Shown piece after piece: positions 9,650-19,409 of a DNA stretch of 64,000 nucleotides. The notes beneath the pieces were generated by a model. It saw nothing but the letters and a program-made list of their open reading frames with translations. It was not told the DNA's origin and made no database searches. The DNA comes from Bacteroidales bacterium (GTDB taxonomy: Bacteria; Bacteroidota; Bacteroidia; Bacteroidales; UBA1402), in assembly GCA_017380635.1 (NCBI GenBank), contig JAFODP010000006.1, positions 19,069-83,068 of the forward strand, given 5' to 3'. Within the stretch, counting starts at the first letter, position 1; each line of letters opens with the position of its first letter. The position numbers were made by a program, and so were the translations under genes.

Positions 9650-10483
9650 TTAAAGTTGATCGGCCATGTAGGATGAACGCACCAGCGGGCCGCTGGCCAC
9701 TTTTTCGAAGCCTTTGGCCAAGGCGATTTCCTTGTAGCGAGCAAAGTCGTCGGGATGAATATAAGCTTGCACTTCCAAATGCTGACGCGTGGGTTGCAGG
9801 TATTGGCCCAGTGTCAGGATGCGACAACCGACGGCCAACAAATCGTCCATGGCTTGCAGCAATTCCTCTTCCGTTTCGCCCAGTCCCAACATCAGGCCCG
9901 ATTTAGTGGTGATGCCGGCATCGGCGAGTTGTTTGAGCACTTGTAGGCTGCGGTCGTATTTGGCCGCCGAGCGCACTTGGGGCGTGAGGCGGCGCACGGT
10001 TTCCATGTTGTGCGATACCACATCGGGCGCCACTTGGGCAATGCGGGCCACCAATTCGCTACGACCTTGAAAGTCGGGAATCAGGGTTTCAATCTTGGTT
10101 TCGGGATTCAGGGCACGCACCGCTTCCACTGTTTTTACCCAATGCTCGCAGCCCAAGTCGGGCAAATCGTCACGATCGACACTGGTGAGGACGGCATATT
10201 TCAGGTTCATCAAATGGATAGATTCGGCCACACGTTGCGGTTCCTGAGGATCGGCCGGCAGCGGACGTCCCGTTTTGGTATTGCAGAAACGACAAGAGCG
10301 CGTGCAGATATCGCCCAGAATCATCAAAGTGGCGGTGCCGCGCGTCCAACATTCTCCCTGATTGGGACAACGTCCGCTGCTGCAAATGGTGCAAAGTCCG
10401 TGTTGTTCTACGATATGTTTGGTGTGGCGATAACGCTCGTTGTCTCCCAAGCGAATTTTCAGCCATTCAGGTTTTTTCAACAT
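9650..10483 (-). CDS. lipA: LipA, lipoyl synthase
   Basis: Radical SAM enzyme that inserts two sulfurs into octanoyl groups on carrier proteins. Both cluster motifs are visible: the auxiliary cluster pattern CTICSSGRCPNQGEC and the radical SAM pattern CTRSCRFC. A conserved Arg-Ser pair close to the C-terminus (LVRSSYMADQL) completes the family pattern. The 277-residue length is normal. It lies 33 bp downstream of the peptidase gene on the same strand. Confidence 0.96.
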   Translation of the reverse strand: MLKKPEWLKIRLGDNERYRHTKHIVEQHGLCTICSSGRCPNQGECWTRGTATLMILGDICTRSCRFCNTKTGRPLPADPQEPQRVAESIHLMNLKYAVLTSVDRDDLPDLGCEHWVKTVEAVRALNPETKIETLIPDFQGRSELVARIAQVAPDVVSHNMETVRRLTPQVRSAAKYDRSLQVLKQLADAGITTKSGLMLGLGETEEELLQAMDDLLAVGCRILTLGQYLQPTRQHLEVQAYIHPDDFARYKEIALAKGFEKVASGPLVRSSYMADQL

Positions 10484-10516
10484 AATGAATCAATTTGTAG
10501 AGATTTATTCAAGCCA

Positions 10517-12700
10517 TTAGCGGAGCTTGTTTTCCAAAAACTCGAAACACTTGCGATAAAGATGTTCGCGATAAATAGTGCCCAGAATACTATGGTTGCG
10601 GTTGGGATACAGCTGCATATCGAACTGAATGCCTTGGCGTACCAAAGCGTCGATAATTTCCATGCTCTGGTTGGGATGCACATTGTCGTCCGAAAGTCCA
10701 TGAATCAGAAGCAGATTGCCCGAGAATTTGTCTATACGCGAGAAAGCCGAGAAGGCATCGTAACCATCGGGATTCTCTTGCGGACGACGCATGAAACGTT
10801 CGGTATAAGCCGTATTGTAATAACGCCAATCGCAAACCGGTGCGATGGAAATGGCCGCTTTGAATACCGCCTCGTCCTGCATCAACGAAATCAAGCTGAT
10901 GTAGCCGCCGAAGCTCCAGCCCCAAATGGCCATTCTGTTTTCGTCGATATAAGGCAACGCGCCCAATTGACGCGCCACGGCGGCTTGGTCGGCACTTTCC
11001 ATTTCGCCCAGTTTCATGTAGGTCTGTTTGCGGAAAGCTTCGCCACGACTGCCCGTGCCACGACCATCCACGGCCACCACTACATAACCCTGACGGCTCA
11101 GGAAATATTCCCAGTCGAAGCTGTATTCGTCCAGCACTTCCTGGCTGTTCGGGCCGCTGTATTGCAGCATCACCAAAGGATAAGTCTTGTTTTGGTCGAA
11201 GTCTTGCGGACGCAGCATCCATCCGTAAAGTTTCTGTCCGTCAGCAGCTTGGCATTCGAAAAATTCTTTTTGCGGCAGCTTCATGCTCGTCAGTTTGGCT
11301 TGCAATTCGGCATTGTCTTCCATCACGCGGATAGTCTTGCCCTTGGCTTGCTTCAAACTCTGACGATTGGCCTGCGTGGCCGAAGAATAATTTTCGATGA
11401 ACACTTTCATGCCCGGATTGAAACGCGCCGAATACACGCCTTTTTCCTTGTCGCTCAGACGCGTCTGTTTGCCTTTGGCATCGCTCACGAACACCGCACG
11501 ATGATAGGGCAGTTCGTCCACGGCCTGATAATAAAACAGATTGTTGAGGGTGTCGCGGCCGTAATAACGCAGCAATTCGTTGCTTCCGCTGGTAATCTGC
11601 TTGATAAGCATACCATTGGTTTTGTACAAATACAGATGACGATAGCCGTCTTTTTCGCTGATATAAGTGAAATCTTTCGAAGTAAATTCGATTTCAGGAA
11701 GATAAGTAGGGTCGATGTAAGCTTCGTTGCTTTCGCTCAAAACCAATTTGTTGATGTTCGATTTGGGATTGATATAAAACAGCTTGAACTCGTTCTGGTT
11801 GCGGTTGAGCGTCATGATGGCCATCTGGTTGGCCTGCTTGGTGGCTTTCAGATAAGGAATGTAATCTTCTTTGTCCAAAGGCAGCGTCAGTTGTGTATTC
11901 TGACGATATTGCACCTGATAAGCATGCAGGCTTACGCGAGAATTGTCTTGTCCGGCACGAGGATATTTAAAGCGATATTCTCCCGGATAATATTGATAAT
12001 CTGCTTTTTCCGGCATCGAACAATAATATTCCGTCAGCGCATATTCCTTGACATGACTTTCGTTGAAGCGCACATAAATAAGGTATTTGCTGTCGGCTGT
12101 CCATTCGTACATGCGCGTGGTGGAGAATTCTTCTTCGTAGAGCCAATCGCTGGTGCCATTGATAATCTGGTTGATGGCGCCGTCTTTGGTTACCGCAACT
12201 TCGGTCTTGAAATCCAGTTTCTTGATAAAGAGATTGTTATCGCGAGCGAAGGCCACCATGCGTCCGTCGGGCGAGAAGCAGACATCGCGTTGCGCACCAT
12301 TTTCCGACAGCGGTTCCAAAATATTATGACGACGGTTGTACACATAATAATCGGCATAAAACGAGCGACGATACACCGGCTTGGCATTGTTCCAAAGCAG
12401 AATCTGGTTTTCCTGTTCGTTGAAACAGAAACCTTCGATGTGTTTCATTTGATGTTCGCGCGTCTTTTCCACGTTGACAATGGTGTCGAGCAATTGGCCG
12501 CTTTTCAGTTCGTAGCGCAGCAAGCTCAATCCGTCTTCGCTGATAGCCACATAACTGCTGCCATCTTTCATCATGTTGGAAACGGCCACGCTCTTGGCGG
12601 CATATTTCTTTTCTATGATGTCGTTCAGGCTAATGTCTTGGGCCTGAATAGTCATGGCGCAGATAATCAGGCAGATGAATCCAAATAATTTCTTGTTCAT
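10517..12700 (-). CDS. S9 family peptidase, dipeptidyl peptidase IV-like
   Basis: Exported serine peptidase expected to release N-terminal X-Pro dipeptides or similar peptides. It begins with a signal peptide (MNKKLFGFICLIICAMTIQAQ). The N-terminal beta-propeller half includes the DWLYEEEF motif that binds the substrate N-terminus in DPP IV. The hydrolase half has GWSFGGY (nucleophile Ser near residue 597), HGLSDDNVH (Asp) and PNRNHSI (His near 703). The 727-residue length fits the family. The frame stays open far upstream, to 13657, but that part is antisense to a real gene, so I start at the ATG followed by the signal peptide. The exact specificity (DPP IV versus prolyl tripeptidyl peptidase) is not resolved. 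Confidence 0.94.
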   Translation of the reverse strand: MNKKLFGFICLIICAMTIQAQDISLNDIIEKKYAAKSVAVSNMMKDGSSYVAISEDGLSLLRYELKSGQLLDTIVNVEKTREHQMKHIEGFCFNEQENQILLWNNAKPVYRRSFYADYYVYNRRHNILEPLSENGAQRDVCFSPDGRMVAFARDNNLFIKKLDFKTEVAVTKDGAINQIINGTSDWLYEEEFSTTRMYEWTADSKYLIYVRFNESHVKEYALTEYYCSMPEKADYQYYPGEYRFKYPRAGQDNSRVSLHAYQVQYRQNTQLTLPLDKEDYIPYLKATKQANQMAIMTLNRNQNEFKLFYINPKSNINKLVLSESNEAYIDPTYLPEIEFTSKDFTYISEKDGYRHLYLYKTNGMLIKQITSGSNELLRYYGRDTLNNLFYYQAVDELPYHRAVFVSDAKGKQTRLSDKEKGVYSARFNPGMKVFIENYSSATQANRQSLKQAKGKTIRVMEDNAELQAKLTSMKLPQKEFFECQAADGQKLYGWMLRPQDFDQNKTYPLVMLQYSGPNSQEVLDEYSFDWEYFLSRQGYVVVAVDGRGTGSRGEAFRKQTYMKLGEMESADQAAVARQLGALPYIDENRMAIWGWSFGGYISLISLMQDEAVFKAAISIAPVCDWRYYNTAYTERFMRRPQENPDGYDAFSAFSRIDKFSGNLLLIHGLSDDNVHPNQSMEIIDALVRQGIQFDMQLYPNRNHSILGTIYREHLYRKCFEFLENKLR

Positions 12701-12731
12701 ATACTTTTTGATGAAATGTCGTTTGAAAGCA

Positions 12732-12763
12732 CAAAAATAGTGCAAAACTCCGTATTTTTGCAC
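12732..12763. promoter_or_regulatory. Divergent promoters with a shared inverted repeat
   Basis: Two Bacteroidetes-type -7 elements lie back to back: TATTTTTG at 12732-12739 on the minus strand for the peptidase, and TATTTTTG at 12753-12760 on the plus strand for the radical SAM gene. Between and over them is a perfect inverted repeat, GTGCAAAA, 8 bp, TTTTGCAC (12740-12763). An operator controlling both genes is inference; the palindrome and motifs are seen directly. Confidence 0.55.
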
Positions 12764-12778
12764 AAAATAATTGGCAAG

Positions 12779-13687
12779 ATGTATAAGTCGTTTCCGCAAT
12801 ATCTGAAAGAGATTTTTCCTTGTAAAGTACAGAAAATTTCGCTCAATGTCGGGCTGAATTGTCCCAATCGCGATGGCACGATAGGGCGGGGCGGCTGCAC
12901 TTATTGCAACAATCGAAGTTTCAATCCGGCTTATTGCGACGAATATAAATCGGTGACCTCGCAATTGGACGAGGGCGTGGCTTTTTTTGCGCACAAATAT
13001 CCGGAAATGGAATATCTGGCTTATTTCCAGTCGTATACCAATACTTATGGCGAAGAATCGCGTTTGCGGGCTTGTTACGAAGAGGCTTTGGCTTATCCTA
13101 AGGTGCGCGGACTTATCATTGCCACGCGTCCCGATTGCATTTCTGCTTCCTTGATGGATTATTTTGCCGAACTGGCCCAGCGAACTTTCTTGCTTATCGA
13201 ACTTGGGGTGGAATCTTTGAGTGACGAGACGCTCCGACTGATTAATCGCGGACATGATGTGGCCTGCGCGCGCCAGTGCGTGCACGCACTGGCCGCGCGC
13301 GGCATCCCCGTCGGCGTTCACCTCATCCTTGGCCTGCCCGGCGAAAGTCGCCAACAGATGCTGGCTTCGGCAGCCGAACTTTCGCGCTGGCCCATCACCA
13401 CACTCAAATTGCATCAGTTGCAACTTATCAAAGACACCACCTTGGCCCGTCAGGTGGCCGAACATCCCGACTTTGTGCAACTCTTCAGCTTGGATGAATA
13501 CATCGCCTTTTTGGCGCAGTACATTGCCCGCCTGCGTCCCGACATCGTGCTCGACCGCTTCGTGTCGCAATCGCCCAAAGAGTATCTTATCGCTCCCGAC
13601 TGGGGCCTGAAAAATTTCGAATTTACCCACCGTCTCGACAATTACCTGCGCAGCCATGGCATTTGCCAGGGGGGCTTGTACAGATAA
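12779..13687 (+). CDS. YhcC-like radical SAM protein (TIGR01212 family)
   Basis: Probable radical SAM enzyme of unknown substrate. The cluster cysteines are in NCPNRDGTIGRGGCTYCNN, the spaced pattern typical of the YhcC family, followed by the AYFQSYTNTY and ATRPDCI motifs and VHLILGLPGES, all characteristic of the group. The 302-residue length is normal. I start at the ATG at 12779 (MYKSFPQYL); a more upstream ATG at 12716 would begin before the -7 promoter element. It is divergent from the peptidase gene and convergent with pnp. Confidence 0.9.
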   Translation: MYKSFPQYLKEIFPCKVQKISLNVGLNCPNRDGTIGRGGCTYCNNRSFNPAYCDEYKSVTSQLDEGVAFFAHKYPEMEYLAYFQSYTNTYGEESRLRACYEEALAYPKVRGLIIATRPDCISASLMDYFAELAQRTFLLIELGVESLSDETLRLINRGHDVACARQCVHALAARGIPVGVHLILGLPGESRQQMLASAAELSRWPITTLKLHQLQLIKDTTLARQVAEHPDFVQLFSLDEYIAFLAQYIARLRPDIVLDRFVSQSPKEYLIAPDWGLKNFEFTHRLDNYLRSHGICQGGLYR

Positions 13688-13726
13688 AGTGTAGCATCGA
13701 ACGCATCGCTATTTCGTATAACAACA

Positions 13727-13757
13727 CAAGCCCGGTCGTGAGACCGGGCTTGCTTTA
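13727..13757. terminator. Hairpin terminator between convergent genes
   Basis: Perfect 11-bp stem CAAGCCCGGTC / GACCGGGCTTG with a GTGA loop. It lies between the ends of the radical SAM gene and pnp and is probably used in both directions. The flanking T tract is weak on both sides. Confidence 0.75.
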
Positions 13758-13779
13758 TAATGTCGCTAAGCGAGAGTAA

Positions 13780-16020
13780 TTATTCTTCGCTCTTGTTTTC
13801 GCGAGCAGGACGTTGACGACGTTCGCCACGATTTTCGCGTTCGGGACGTTCGCCACGAGGACGACGTTCTCTTTGTTCGGGTTCAACATAACCTTCGGGC
13901 TTTTCGAGCAAAACCTTGCGAGAAAGTTTGAACTTACCGGTTTTGGGATCGATGTCGAGCAATTTCACTTCGATTTCGTCGCCTTCCTTCAAACTGGCTT
14001 CTTCAACGGTTTCCAAACGCTTCCAATCGATTTCGGAAATGTGCAACAAGCCATCTTTGCCGGGCAAGAATTCTACGAAAGCGCCGTAAGGCATGATAGA
14101 ACGGATTTTGCCTTTGTATACTTTGCCGGGTTCGGGAATAGCCACGATAGCATTGATCTTAGCCAAAGCAGCATCGATGCAAGCCTTGTTGGAAGCAGCT
14201 ACTTCTACGCGACCTTTGCCGTCGATTTCTTCGATGGTAACGATGGCACCGCTTTCTTCCTGAATGCCTTGGATAATTTTACCGCCAGGGCCGATAACAG
14301 CACCGATGAATTCCTTGGGAATATAAAGAACTTCCAAACGAGGAGCATTGGGCTTGAGGTCGGCACGAGGTTCAGCCAAAGTTTCGGTGATCTTGCCCAA
14401 GATGTGCAGACGACCTTCGCGAGCCTGATTCAAAGCTTTTTCCAAAATTTCGTAAGACAAACCATCCACCTTGATGTCCATTTGGGTAGCGGTGATACCA
14501 TCCTTGGTACCGGTTACCTTGAAGTCCATATCGCCCAAGTGGTCTTCGTCGCCGAGGATGTCTGAAAGTACTTGGTAGTTGGTACCCTTGTTTTCGCTGA
14601 TAAGACCCATGGCGATACCGGCAACGGGTTTTTGAATAGGTACACCGGCATCCATCAAAGCCAAACAGCCGGCGCAAACGGTAGCCATAGAAGACGAACC
14701 GTTAGATTCCAGAATATCAGAAACAACGCGGATAACGTAAGGATAGTTTTCGGGCAACATCGCCTTCAATGCACGCCAAGCCAAATGACCATGACCTACT
14801 TCGCGACGGCCAACACCACGGGGAGCACGAGCTTCACCGGTAGAGAAGGGAGGGAAGTTGTAGTGCAAGAGGAAACGTTCGGGTTCTTGGTTCAATACAT
14901 CGTCCACGATTTTTTCGTCGAGTTTGGTACCCAAAGTTACCGAAGACAATGATTGGGTTTCACCACGGGTGAAGATAGATGAACCATGACAACCGGGCAG
15001 GGGATCTACTTCGCACCAGATGGGACGGATTTCGTCGGTCTTACGTCCATCCAGACGCTTGCCTTCGTCCAATACGCAACGACGCATGGCATCGCGTTCT
15101 ACATCGTGATAGTAGCGGGCTACCATATCGCCCTTTTCGGCTTGTTCTTCTTCGGTCATGCCGGCCAAATATTCGTCGATGATGGCCTTGAAGTTTTCGC
15201 CGCGAGAATGTTTGTCGGTATTGCAAGAAGCAGCGCAAGCATAAGCTTTTTCGTAGGTTTTTTCACGAACATCCTTGCGCAAATCTTCGTCGTTTACTTC
15301 GTGGCAATATTCACGCTTAACGGTCTTGCCTGCCATTTCGGCCAATTCCAACTGAGCCTGGCATTGTACCTTGATAGCTTCGTGAGCCACTTTCAAAGCT
15401 TGCAACAAATCGGCTTCCTGTACTTCCTGCATTTCGCCTTCCACCATCATGATGTTGTCGATGGTAGCACCAACCATGATGTCCATATCGGCCTGACGCA
15501 ATTCGGCAGCGGTGGGGTTGATCTTGTATTCACCATTGATGCGGGCTACGCGAACTTCAGAGATAGGACCGTTGAAAGGAATATCAGAAACAGCCAAAGC
15601 AGCAGAAGCAGCCAAACCGGCCAATGCATCGGGCATGTCGCCATCGCAATGGTTGTCGGCAGAGTACAAAGTTACTTGTACAATGGTGTCAGCGTGATAA
15701 TTGTCGGGGAAAAGGGGACGCAAAGCGCGGTCTACCAAACGTGAGGTAAGGATTTCGTAATCAGAGGCACGACCTTCTCTTTTGGTGAAACCTCCGGGGA
15801 AACGACCGGCTGCGGCAAATTTTTCTTTGTATTCTACTTGAAGAGGCATGAAATCGGTGCCGGGAGTTGCATCTTTGGCAGAGCAAACGGTAGCCAGCAA
15901 AACGATATTATTCATGCGCAACATAACGGATCCGTCGGCTTGCTTGGCCAACTTACCGCTCTCTAAGGTGATGGTTCTTCCATCGCCCAAGTCAATTGTC
16001 TTGACAAAAGGAGCTTGCAT
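13780..16020 (-). CDS. pnp: Polynucleotide phosphorylase (PNPase)
   Basis: Phosphorolytic 3'-5' exoribonuclease of RNA turnover. Two RNase PH-like halves are followed by a KH domain ([14 protein letters not shown]) and an S1 domain ([17 protein letters not shown]). The C-terminal tail is rich in Arg, Glu and Asn ([12 protein letters not shown] type), which is common in this phylum and may add RNA contacts. I start at the ATG at 16020 ([15 protein letters not shown]); an ATG four codons upstream is also possible. The length is 746 residues. Confidence 0.97.
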   Translation of the reverse strand: MQAPFVKTIDLGDGRTITLESGKLAKQADGSVMLRMNNIVLLATVCSAKDATPGTDFMPLQVEYKEKFAAAGRFPGGFTKREGRASDYEILTSRLVDRALRPLFPDNYHADTIVQVTLYSADNHCDGDMPDALAGLAASAALAVSDIPFNGPISEVRVARINGEYKINPTAAELRQADMDIMVGATIDNIMMVEGEMQEVQEADLLQALKVAHEAIKVQCQAQLELAEMAGKTVKREYCHEVNDEDLRKDVREKTYEKAYACAASCNTDKHSRGENFKAIIDEYLAGMTEEEQAEKGDMVARYYHDVERDAMRRCVLDEGKRLDGRKTDEIRPIWCEVDPLPGCHGSSIFTRGETQSLSSVTLGTKLDEKIVDDVLNQEPERFLLHYNFPPFSTGEARAPRGVGRREVGHGHLAWRALKAMLPENYPYVIRVVSDILESNGSSSMATVCAGCLALMDAGVPIQKPVAGIAMGLISENKGTNYQVLSDILGDEDHLGDMDFKVTGTKDGITATQMDIKVDGLSYEILEKALNQAREGRLHILGKITETLAEPRADLKPNAPRLEVLYIPKEFIGAVIGPGGKIIQGIQEESGAIVTIEEIDGKGRVEVAASNKACIDAALAKINAIVAIPEPGKVYKGKIRSIMPYGAFVEFLPGKDGLLHISEIDWKRLETVEEASLKEGDEIEVKLLDIDPKTGKFKLSRKVLLEKPEGYVEPEQRERRPRGERPERENRGERRQRPARENKSEE

Positions 16021-16082
16021 AAAAAATCTCATTTATGGACACACTTTGTATCCTGTTAATATTTATCTCGTTAAAAATCGGG

Positions 16083-16110
16083 CAAAAGTACAAAAAAATA
16101 TCTACTTTTG
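16083..16110. promoter_or_regulatory. Divergent -7 elements for pnp and the DedA gene
   Basis: TACTTTTG occurs on the minus strand at 16083-16090, facing pnp, and again on the plus strand at 16103-16110, facing the DedA gene. Both fit the Bacteroidetes TAnnTTTG element. No clear TTTG element is seen at the expected upstream distance. Confidence 0.5.
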
Positions 16111-16146
16111 TGGCTTGAAAAATGAATATTTATAATAAAAATTAAG

Positions 16147-16788
16147 ATGGAGTCTGTTTCTTTTATTCAATGGTGTCTCGACAACCTAAATTATTGGACC
16201 ATAACCTTGCTGATGACCATTGAAAGTTCGTTTATTCCCTTTCCTTCCGAAGTAGTGGTGCCTCCTGCCGCCTATAATGCAGCAGCCGGCGAATTGAACA
16301 TATATCTGGTGGTGCTTTGTGCTACCATCGGCGCCTGTCTGGGTGCGCTCATCAACTATGGTTTGGCTTTGTGGATTGGACGTCCGTTGGTGTATAAATT
16401 TGCCGATAGTCGCTTGGGTCGACTCTTGCTGTTGAGTGGCGAAAAGATTGAAGTGGCCGAGAAATATTTCCGCGACCATGGTGTTGTCTCCACTTTGGTA
16501 GGACGATTGATTCCCGCTGTGCGTCAGTTGATTTCCATTCCTGCCGGTTTGGCAAAAATGAAACTGCATGTATTCCTGTTGTTTACCGCTATCGGTGCCG
16601 GTATCTGGAATATTGTGCTGGCCGCTTTGGGCTATTTCTTGCATCGTGTGGTTCCCAAGGAAGAATTGATTCCCACCGTCGAAAAATACAGTCACGAAAT
16701 CGGAATTGGTATTATCATCGTTGTGGCGCTGGTGATTGCCTATTTTGTGGCACGACACTTTATCAAGAAGAAAAAATCGCAGCAATAA
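16147..16788 (+). CDS. DedA family membrane protein
   Basis: Inner-membrane protein of the DedA/VTT family, implicated in recycling or flipping of lipid carriers such as undecaprenyl phosphate. The family marks are the ESSFIPFPSEVVVPPAA segment with its acidic residue and the GRLIPAVRQLISIPAG motif with membrane-embedded Arg residues. Several hydrophobic segments and a basic C-terminus (KKKKSQQ) are visible; 213 residues is normal. The substrate cannot be told from sequence. Confidence 0.92.
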   Translation: MESVSFIQWCLDNLNYWTITLLMTIESSFIPFPSEVVVPPAAYNAAAGELNIYLVVLCATIGACLGALINYGLALWIGRPLVYKFADSRLGRLLLLSGEKIEVAEKYFRDHGVVSTLVGRLIPAVRQLISIPAGLAKMKLHVFLLFTAIGAGIWNIVLAALGYFLHRVVPKEELIPTVEKYSHEIGIGIIIVVALVIAYFVARHFIKKKKSQQ

Positions 16789-16803
16789 AAAATTAACCCC
16801 ACC

Positions 16804-17514
16804 ATGAACGAACATGCAGTTTTCTCGGCCAAAATGCGTCTGTCCGACCTTATTGCGGCCAATCACAATCTGATACTGATGTTGCCTCGGTTCGGCATTT
16901 CGCTGGGTTTTGGCGACAAAAGCGTGCAGGAAGTCTGCAAAGATTATCACTTGCCGGTCGACTTTTTCACGCTCATTTGCAATGTGTATACCTTCGAGCA
17001 TTATCAGCCTTCGTCGCAGGAAATTCGTCAGACGGATATGTCGCCGCTCTTGCCTTATCTGAAGGCTTCGCATCATTATTATCTGCAAGAACGATTGGAA
17101 CATATCGACAATCATGTGCATTTGCTGGCGGCTTCTTTGGAAGATAAATTCGGTCGCGTGCTTTGTCAGTTTTTCGACGATTATATTTCGGAAGTTCGCG
17201 AACATTTTAGCAAGGAAGAGACGGAAACTTTTCCCTATTTGGAAGCTTTGCAGCAAGGTAGTGCGCCTATGCTGAGCGATCGTTCTTTCTTGTCGTACGA
17301 TGAGGCCCACGAAAGCATCAAAGATACCTTGAACGACTTGACGCAAATCATCTTCAAGTATTTGCCGGCCAAGGCTTTCAGCAACGATGCGGTCGATTTG
17401 GTATTCGATATTTTCCAGATTTCCAACGATTTGGAAAAGCATGCGCTGATAGAGGAAAAAATTCTCTTGCCCTACATTGAGTATCTGGAACAAAACACCG
17501 CACAAGCCCAATGA
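16804..17514 (+). CDS. Hemerythrin-domain (RIC/YtfE-like) protein
   Basis: Likely a di-iron, four-helix protein. The N-terminal 60 residues resemble the small leading domain of RIC proteins, and the rest carries spaced His/Glu ligand candidates: HHYYLQERLEHIDNHVH, EVREHFSKEE and DLEKHALIEEKIL. Known relatives repair Fe-S clusters or sense oxygen or nitric oxide. The gene overlaps the next one by four bases (ATGA), so the two products are probably made together. Function in this organism is inferred. Confidence 0.82.
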   Translation: MNEHAVFSAKMRLSDLIAANHNLILMLPRFGISLGFGDKSVQEVCKDYHLPVDFFTLICNVYTFEHYQPSSQEIRQTDMSPLLPYLKASHHYYLQERLEHIDNHVHLLAASLEDKFGRVLCQFFDDYISEVREHFSKEETETFPYLEALQQGSAPMLSDRSFLSYDEAHESIKDTLNDLTQIIFKYLPAKAFSNDAVDLVFDIFQISNDLEKHALIEEKILLPYIEYLEQNTAQAQ

Positions 17515-18092
17515 ACGCTCCTTTCAGTATATTGATTGTGGAACCTTCCCCTGTGGTGACGGCGGGTTTGTTGTCTGTATTGTCGGCGCACAAGGCTTTT
17601 CAATGTTTACCGCCGCGAAGCTCGGCCGAAAATTTACCGGCGATACTTGCGCAGGAAAAGGCCGATCTGCTCTTGCTGAATCCGCAGTTATTGTCTGATA
17701 TGGCTTGTCTTTCAACGCTGAAAATTCCGGTAATCGCCTTGCAATATACTCCCTTCGATGCGCAGAGCTTGTCGGCTTTCGATGCGGTGCTGGATATTCG
17801 CACGGCCCAACGCGAACAGATTTTCGCGCTGCTGCAATCCTTCATTTCTTCCAACAAAAACACGCACAGCGACTTTGCCTCAGACGAGAATTACGAACTT
17901 TCCGACCGCGAGATAGAGGTGTTGAAATTGGTGGCTCAAGGCTTGATGAACAAGGAAATAGCCGATAAATTGTGCATTTCTATCCACACGGTTATTTCCC
18001 ATAGAAAAAACATCAACCGTAAAACCGGCATTAAATCGGTGGCCGGTCTTACGGTGTATGCTATCATGCAAGGCTATATCGCCTCGGTGTAA
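17511..18092 (+). CDS. LuxR-type response regulator-like transcription factor
   Basis: The C-terminal 60 residues are a clear LuxR/NarL helix-turn-helix (LSDREIEVLKLVAQG, then NKEIADKLCISIHTVISHRKN). The N-terminal 120 residues look like a degenerate receiver: they begin FSILIVEPSPVV, but the usual acidic pocket and phosphoacceptor Asp are not evident. Control may therefore come through a partner, and the coupled hemerythrin gene is the obvious candidate. The length is 193 residues. The regulated genes are unknown. Confidence 0.85.
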   Translation: MNAPFSILIVEPSPVVTAGLLSVLSAHKAFQCLPPRSSAENLPAILAQEKADLLLLNPQLLSDMACLSTLKIPVIALQYTPFDAQSLSAFDAVLDIRTAQREQIFALLQSFISSNKNTHSDFASDENYELSDREIEVLKLVAQGLMNKEIADKLCISIHTVISHRKNINRKTGIKSVAGLTVYAIMQGYIASV

Positions 18093-18102
18093 AAAATCTT
18101 AC

Positions 18103-18540
18103 TTAGTCGTTGATGCCCAGCGCTTCGCGCAATTGTTTTCTCATATCGGCATATTCTTCGTCCGTCAGGTAAACTTTACCGGGATTCATTTGGAAAGTGC
18201 CGCCGTAATCGAGTCCGTCAACATATTTGGGAGCTAAGTGGAAATGCAAGTGTGACAATTTGTCGCTGTAAGCTCCGTAGTTGATTTTTTCGGGATTGAA
18301 GAGTTTTTGCATGGCGCGGGTTACATCGGCCACGTCGGCCATGAAAGCATTGCGTTGTTCGTCGTCGAGTTCGTTCAAGTCGTTGACATGCTTGTCGTAA
18401 CTTACCAGGCAACGGCCCTTGTAGCTTTGTTCTTTAAAAATGAAGGCACGTGAAACTCTCAAGTGACCAATTTCAATCATCAGATTGTGCAGCGTCTCGT
18501 TGTTGGTGCAATAGAGACAGTCTTTAGGATCGCTATACAT
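18103..18540 (-). CDS. HIT family protein
   Basis: Small histidine-triad nucleotide-binding protein, probably hydrolysing AMP- or NMP-linked substrates. The triad HLHFHLAP lies near residue 107. A CLYC pair at the N-terminus is a likely zinc site, as in several HIT subgroups. The length is 145 residues. It follows the lipoprotein gene by 26 bp on the same strand. The substrate is not identified. Confidence 0.85.
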   Translation of the reverse strand: MYSDPKDCLYCTNNETLHNLMIEIGHLRVSRAFIFKEQSYKGRCLVSYDKHVNDLNELDDEQRNAFMADVADVTRAMQKLFNPEKINYGAYSDKLSHLHFHLAPKYVDGLDYGGTFQMNPGKVYLTDEEYADMRKQLREALGIND

Positions 18541-18566
18541 AATTGAATTATTTAAAAGTTAAGTAC

Positions 18567-19331
18567 TTAGTTGATTTTTTTCATACTGAAAGAGTTGGAG
18601 CCCGGCGCATCCGATTCCCAAGTCATGCTTTTGTCGTTGATGCTGTAGCGATAGCAATGGCTCACGTTCTCGTAAGATAATTCTTCTTTGAAAATATCGT
18701 TGAAATAGTTGGTACACAGAATGTTGCCGTAGGTAAACCAAGTGCCGTTGTTGTCGTTTTTCAATTCCCAGCGGCCATTAATGTCTATCCACAAATCGTA
18801 GGTGCCGTTTTCCTTGAATTCGAAGCGAAAACCCGAGAAACGTTTGCCGTTGAGGGAAACCAGTTCCCACATGCCGGAAGGCTTGGGATAATCCGTGTCG
18901 AGTCGGTGATACACCTGGTCGTAATGGCCATTGGCAATGGTTTGGTCGATGGTACCCACGTGATATTCATGAACTTTTTTGCAAAGATGCAGGCTGTCCA
19001 ATTGTTTGATGTAGGCTTCTTGCTTGAAATCCAATCCGTTGCCGGTGCGTCCCTTTACATGCAGACGACGTCCGTTCATCTCGTAGCGATTGACTCGGGC
19101 CGATTCTATCCATTTGGTTTTGTAGTTGTGTCCGGAACTATATATTTTGGCCAGGTTCATGCTGCCATCCTCGTGAAATTCCAAAATGATGATGTGGTCG
19201 CAATCGACGCTTTCGTCGTTTTGTTGTTCCAATACCCAGCTGCCTACGATGTCTTTTGCGTAGCGATCTGATGAGCAAGCGCTCAACAAGCATACAAGCA
19301 TTACTATGAGTATGTGTTTGCGTGTGTTCAT
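18567..19331 (-). CDS. Lipoprotein with lipocalin-like repeats
   Basis: Exported lipoprotein: the N-terminal hydrophobic stretch ends in the lipobox LLSAC, with Cys near residue 19. The mature part seems to contain two related beta-rich segments, each starting with a GxW pattern (IVGSWVLEQ and SGMWELVSLNGKRF), as in the lipocalin-like proteins common in Bacteroidales. No enzymatic motif is seen. It is followed by the HIT gene. The ligand or role is unknown. Confidence 0.75.
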   Translation of the reverse strand: MNTRKHILIVMLVCLLSACSSDRYAKDIVGSWVLEQQNDESVDCDHIIILEFHEDGSMNLAKIYSSGHNYKTKWIESARVNRYEMNGRRLHVKGRTGNGLDFKQEAYIKQLDSLHLCKKVHEYHVGTIDQTIANGHYDQVYHRLDTDYPKPSGMWELVSLNGKRFSGFRFEFKENGTYDLWIDINGRWELKNDNNGTWFTYGNILCTNYFNDIFKEELSYENVSHCYRYSINDKSMTWESDAPGSNSFSMKKIN

Positions 19332-19354
19332 TAATCTTTGGTGAAAAGCTTTTG

Positions 19355-19384
19355 CAAATGTAGCAAGAAATGTGAATAGCCAAA
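19355..19384 (-). promoter_or_regulatory. Promoter of the lipoprotein gene
   Basis: On the minus strand TTTG (19381-19384), an 18-bp gap, and TACATTTG (19355-19362) match the Bacteroidetes sigma-ABfr pattern, about 24 bp before the start codon. Confidence 0.55.
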
Positions 19385-19409
19385 GAGAAATTTTTACAAA
19401 TTTTAAACT

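Noticed and set aside
9977..12688. A very long open frame of about 900 codons on the plus strand
   Set aside because: It is antisense to lipA and the DPP IV-like peptidase, whose catalytic motifs and signal peptide are clear; its translation has no recognisable domain.
12701..13657. Upstream extension of the peptidase frame by 319 codons
   Set aside because: It lies antisense to the radical SAM gene and before the signal peptide; the extension resembles no known domain.
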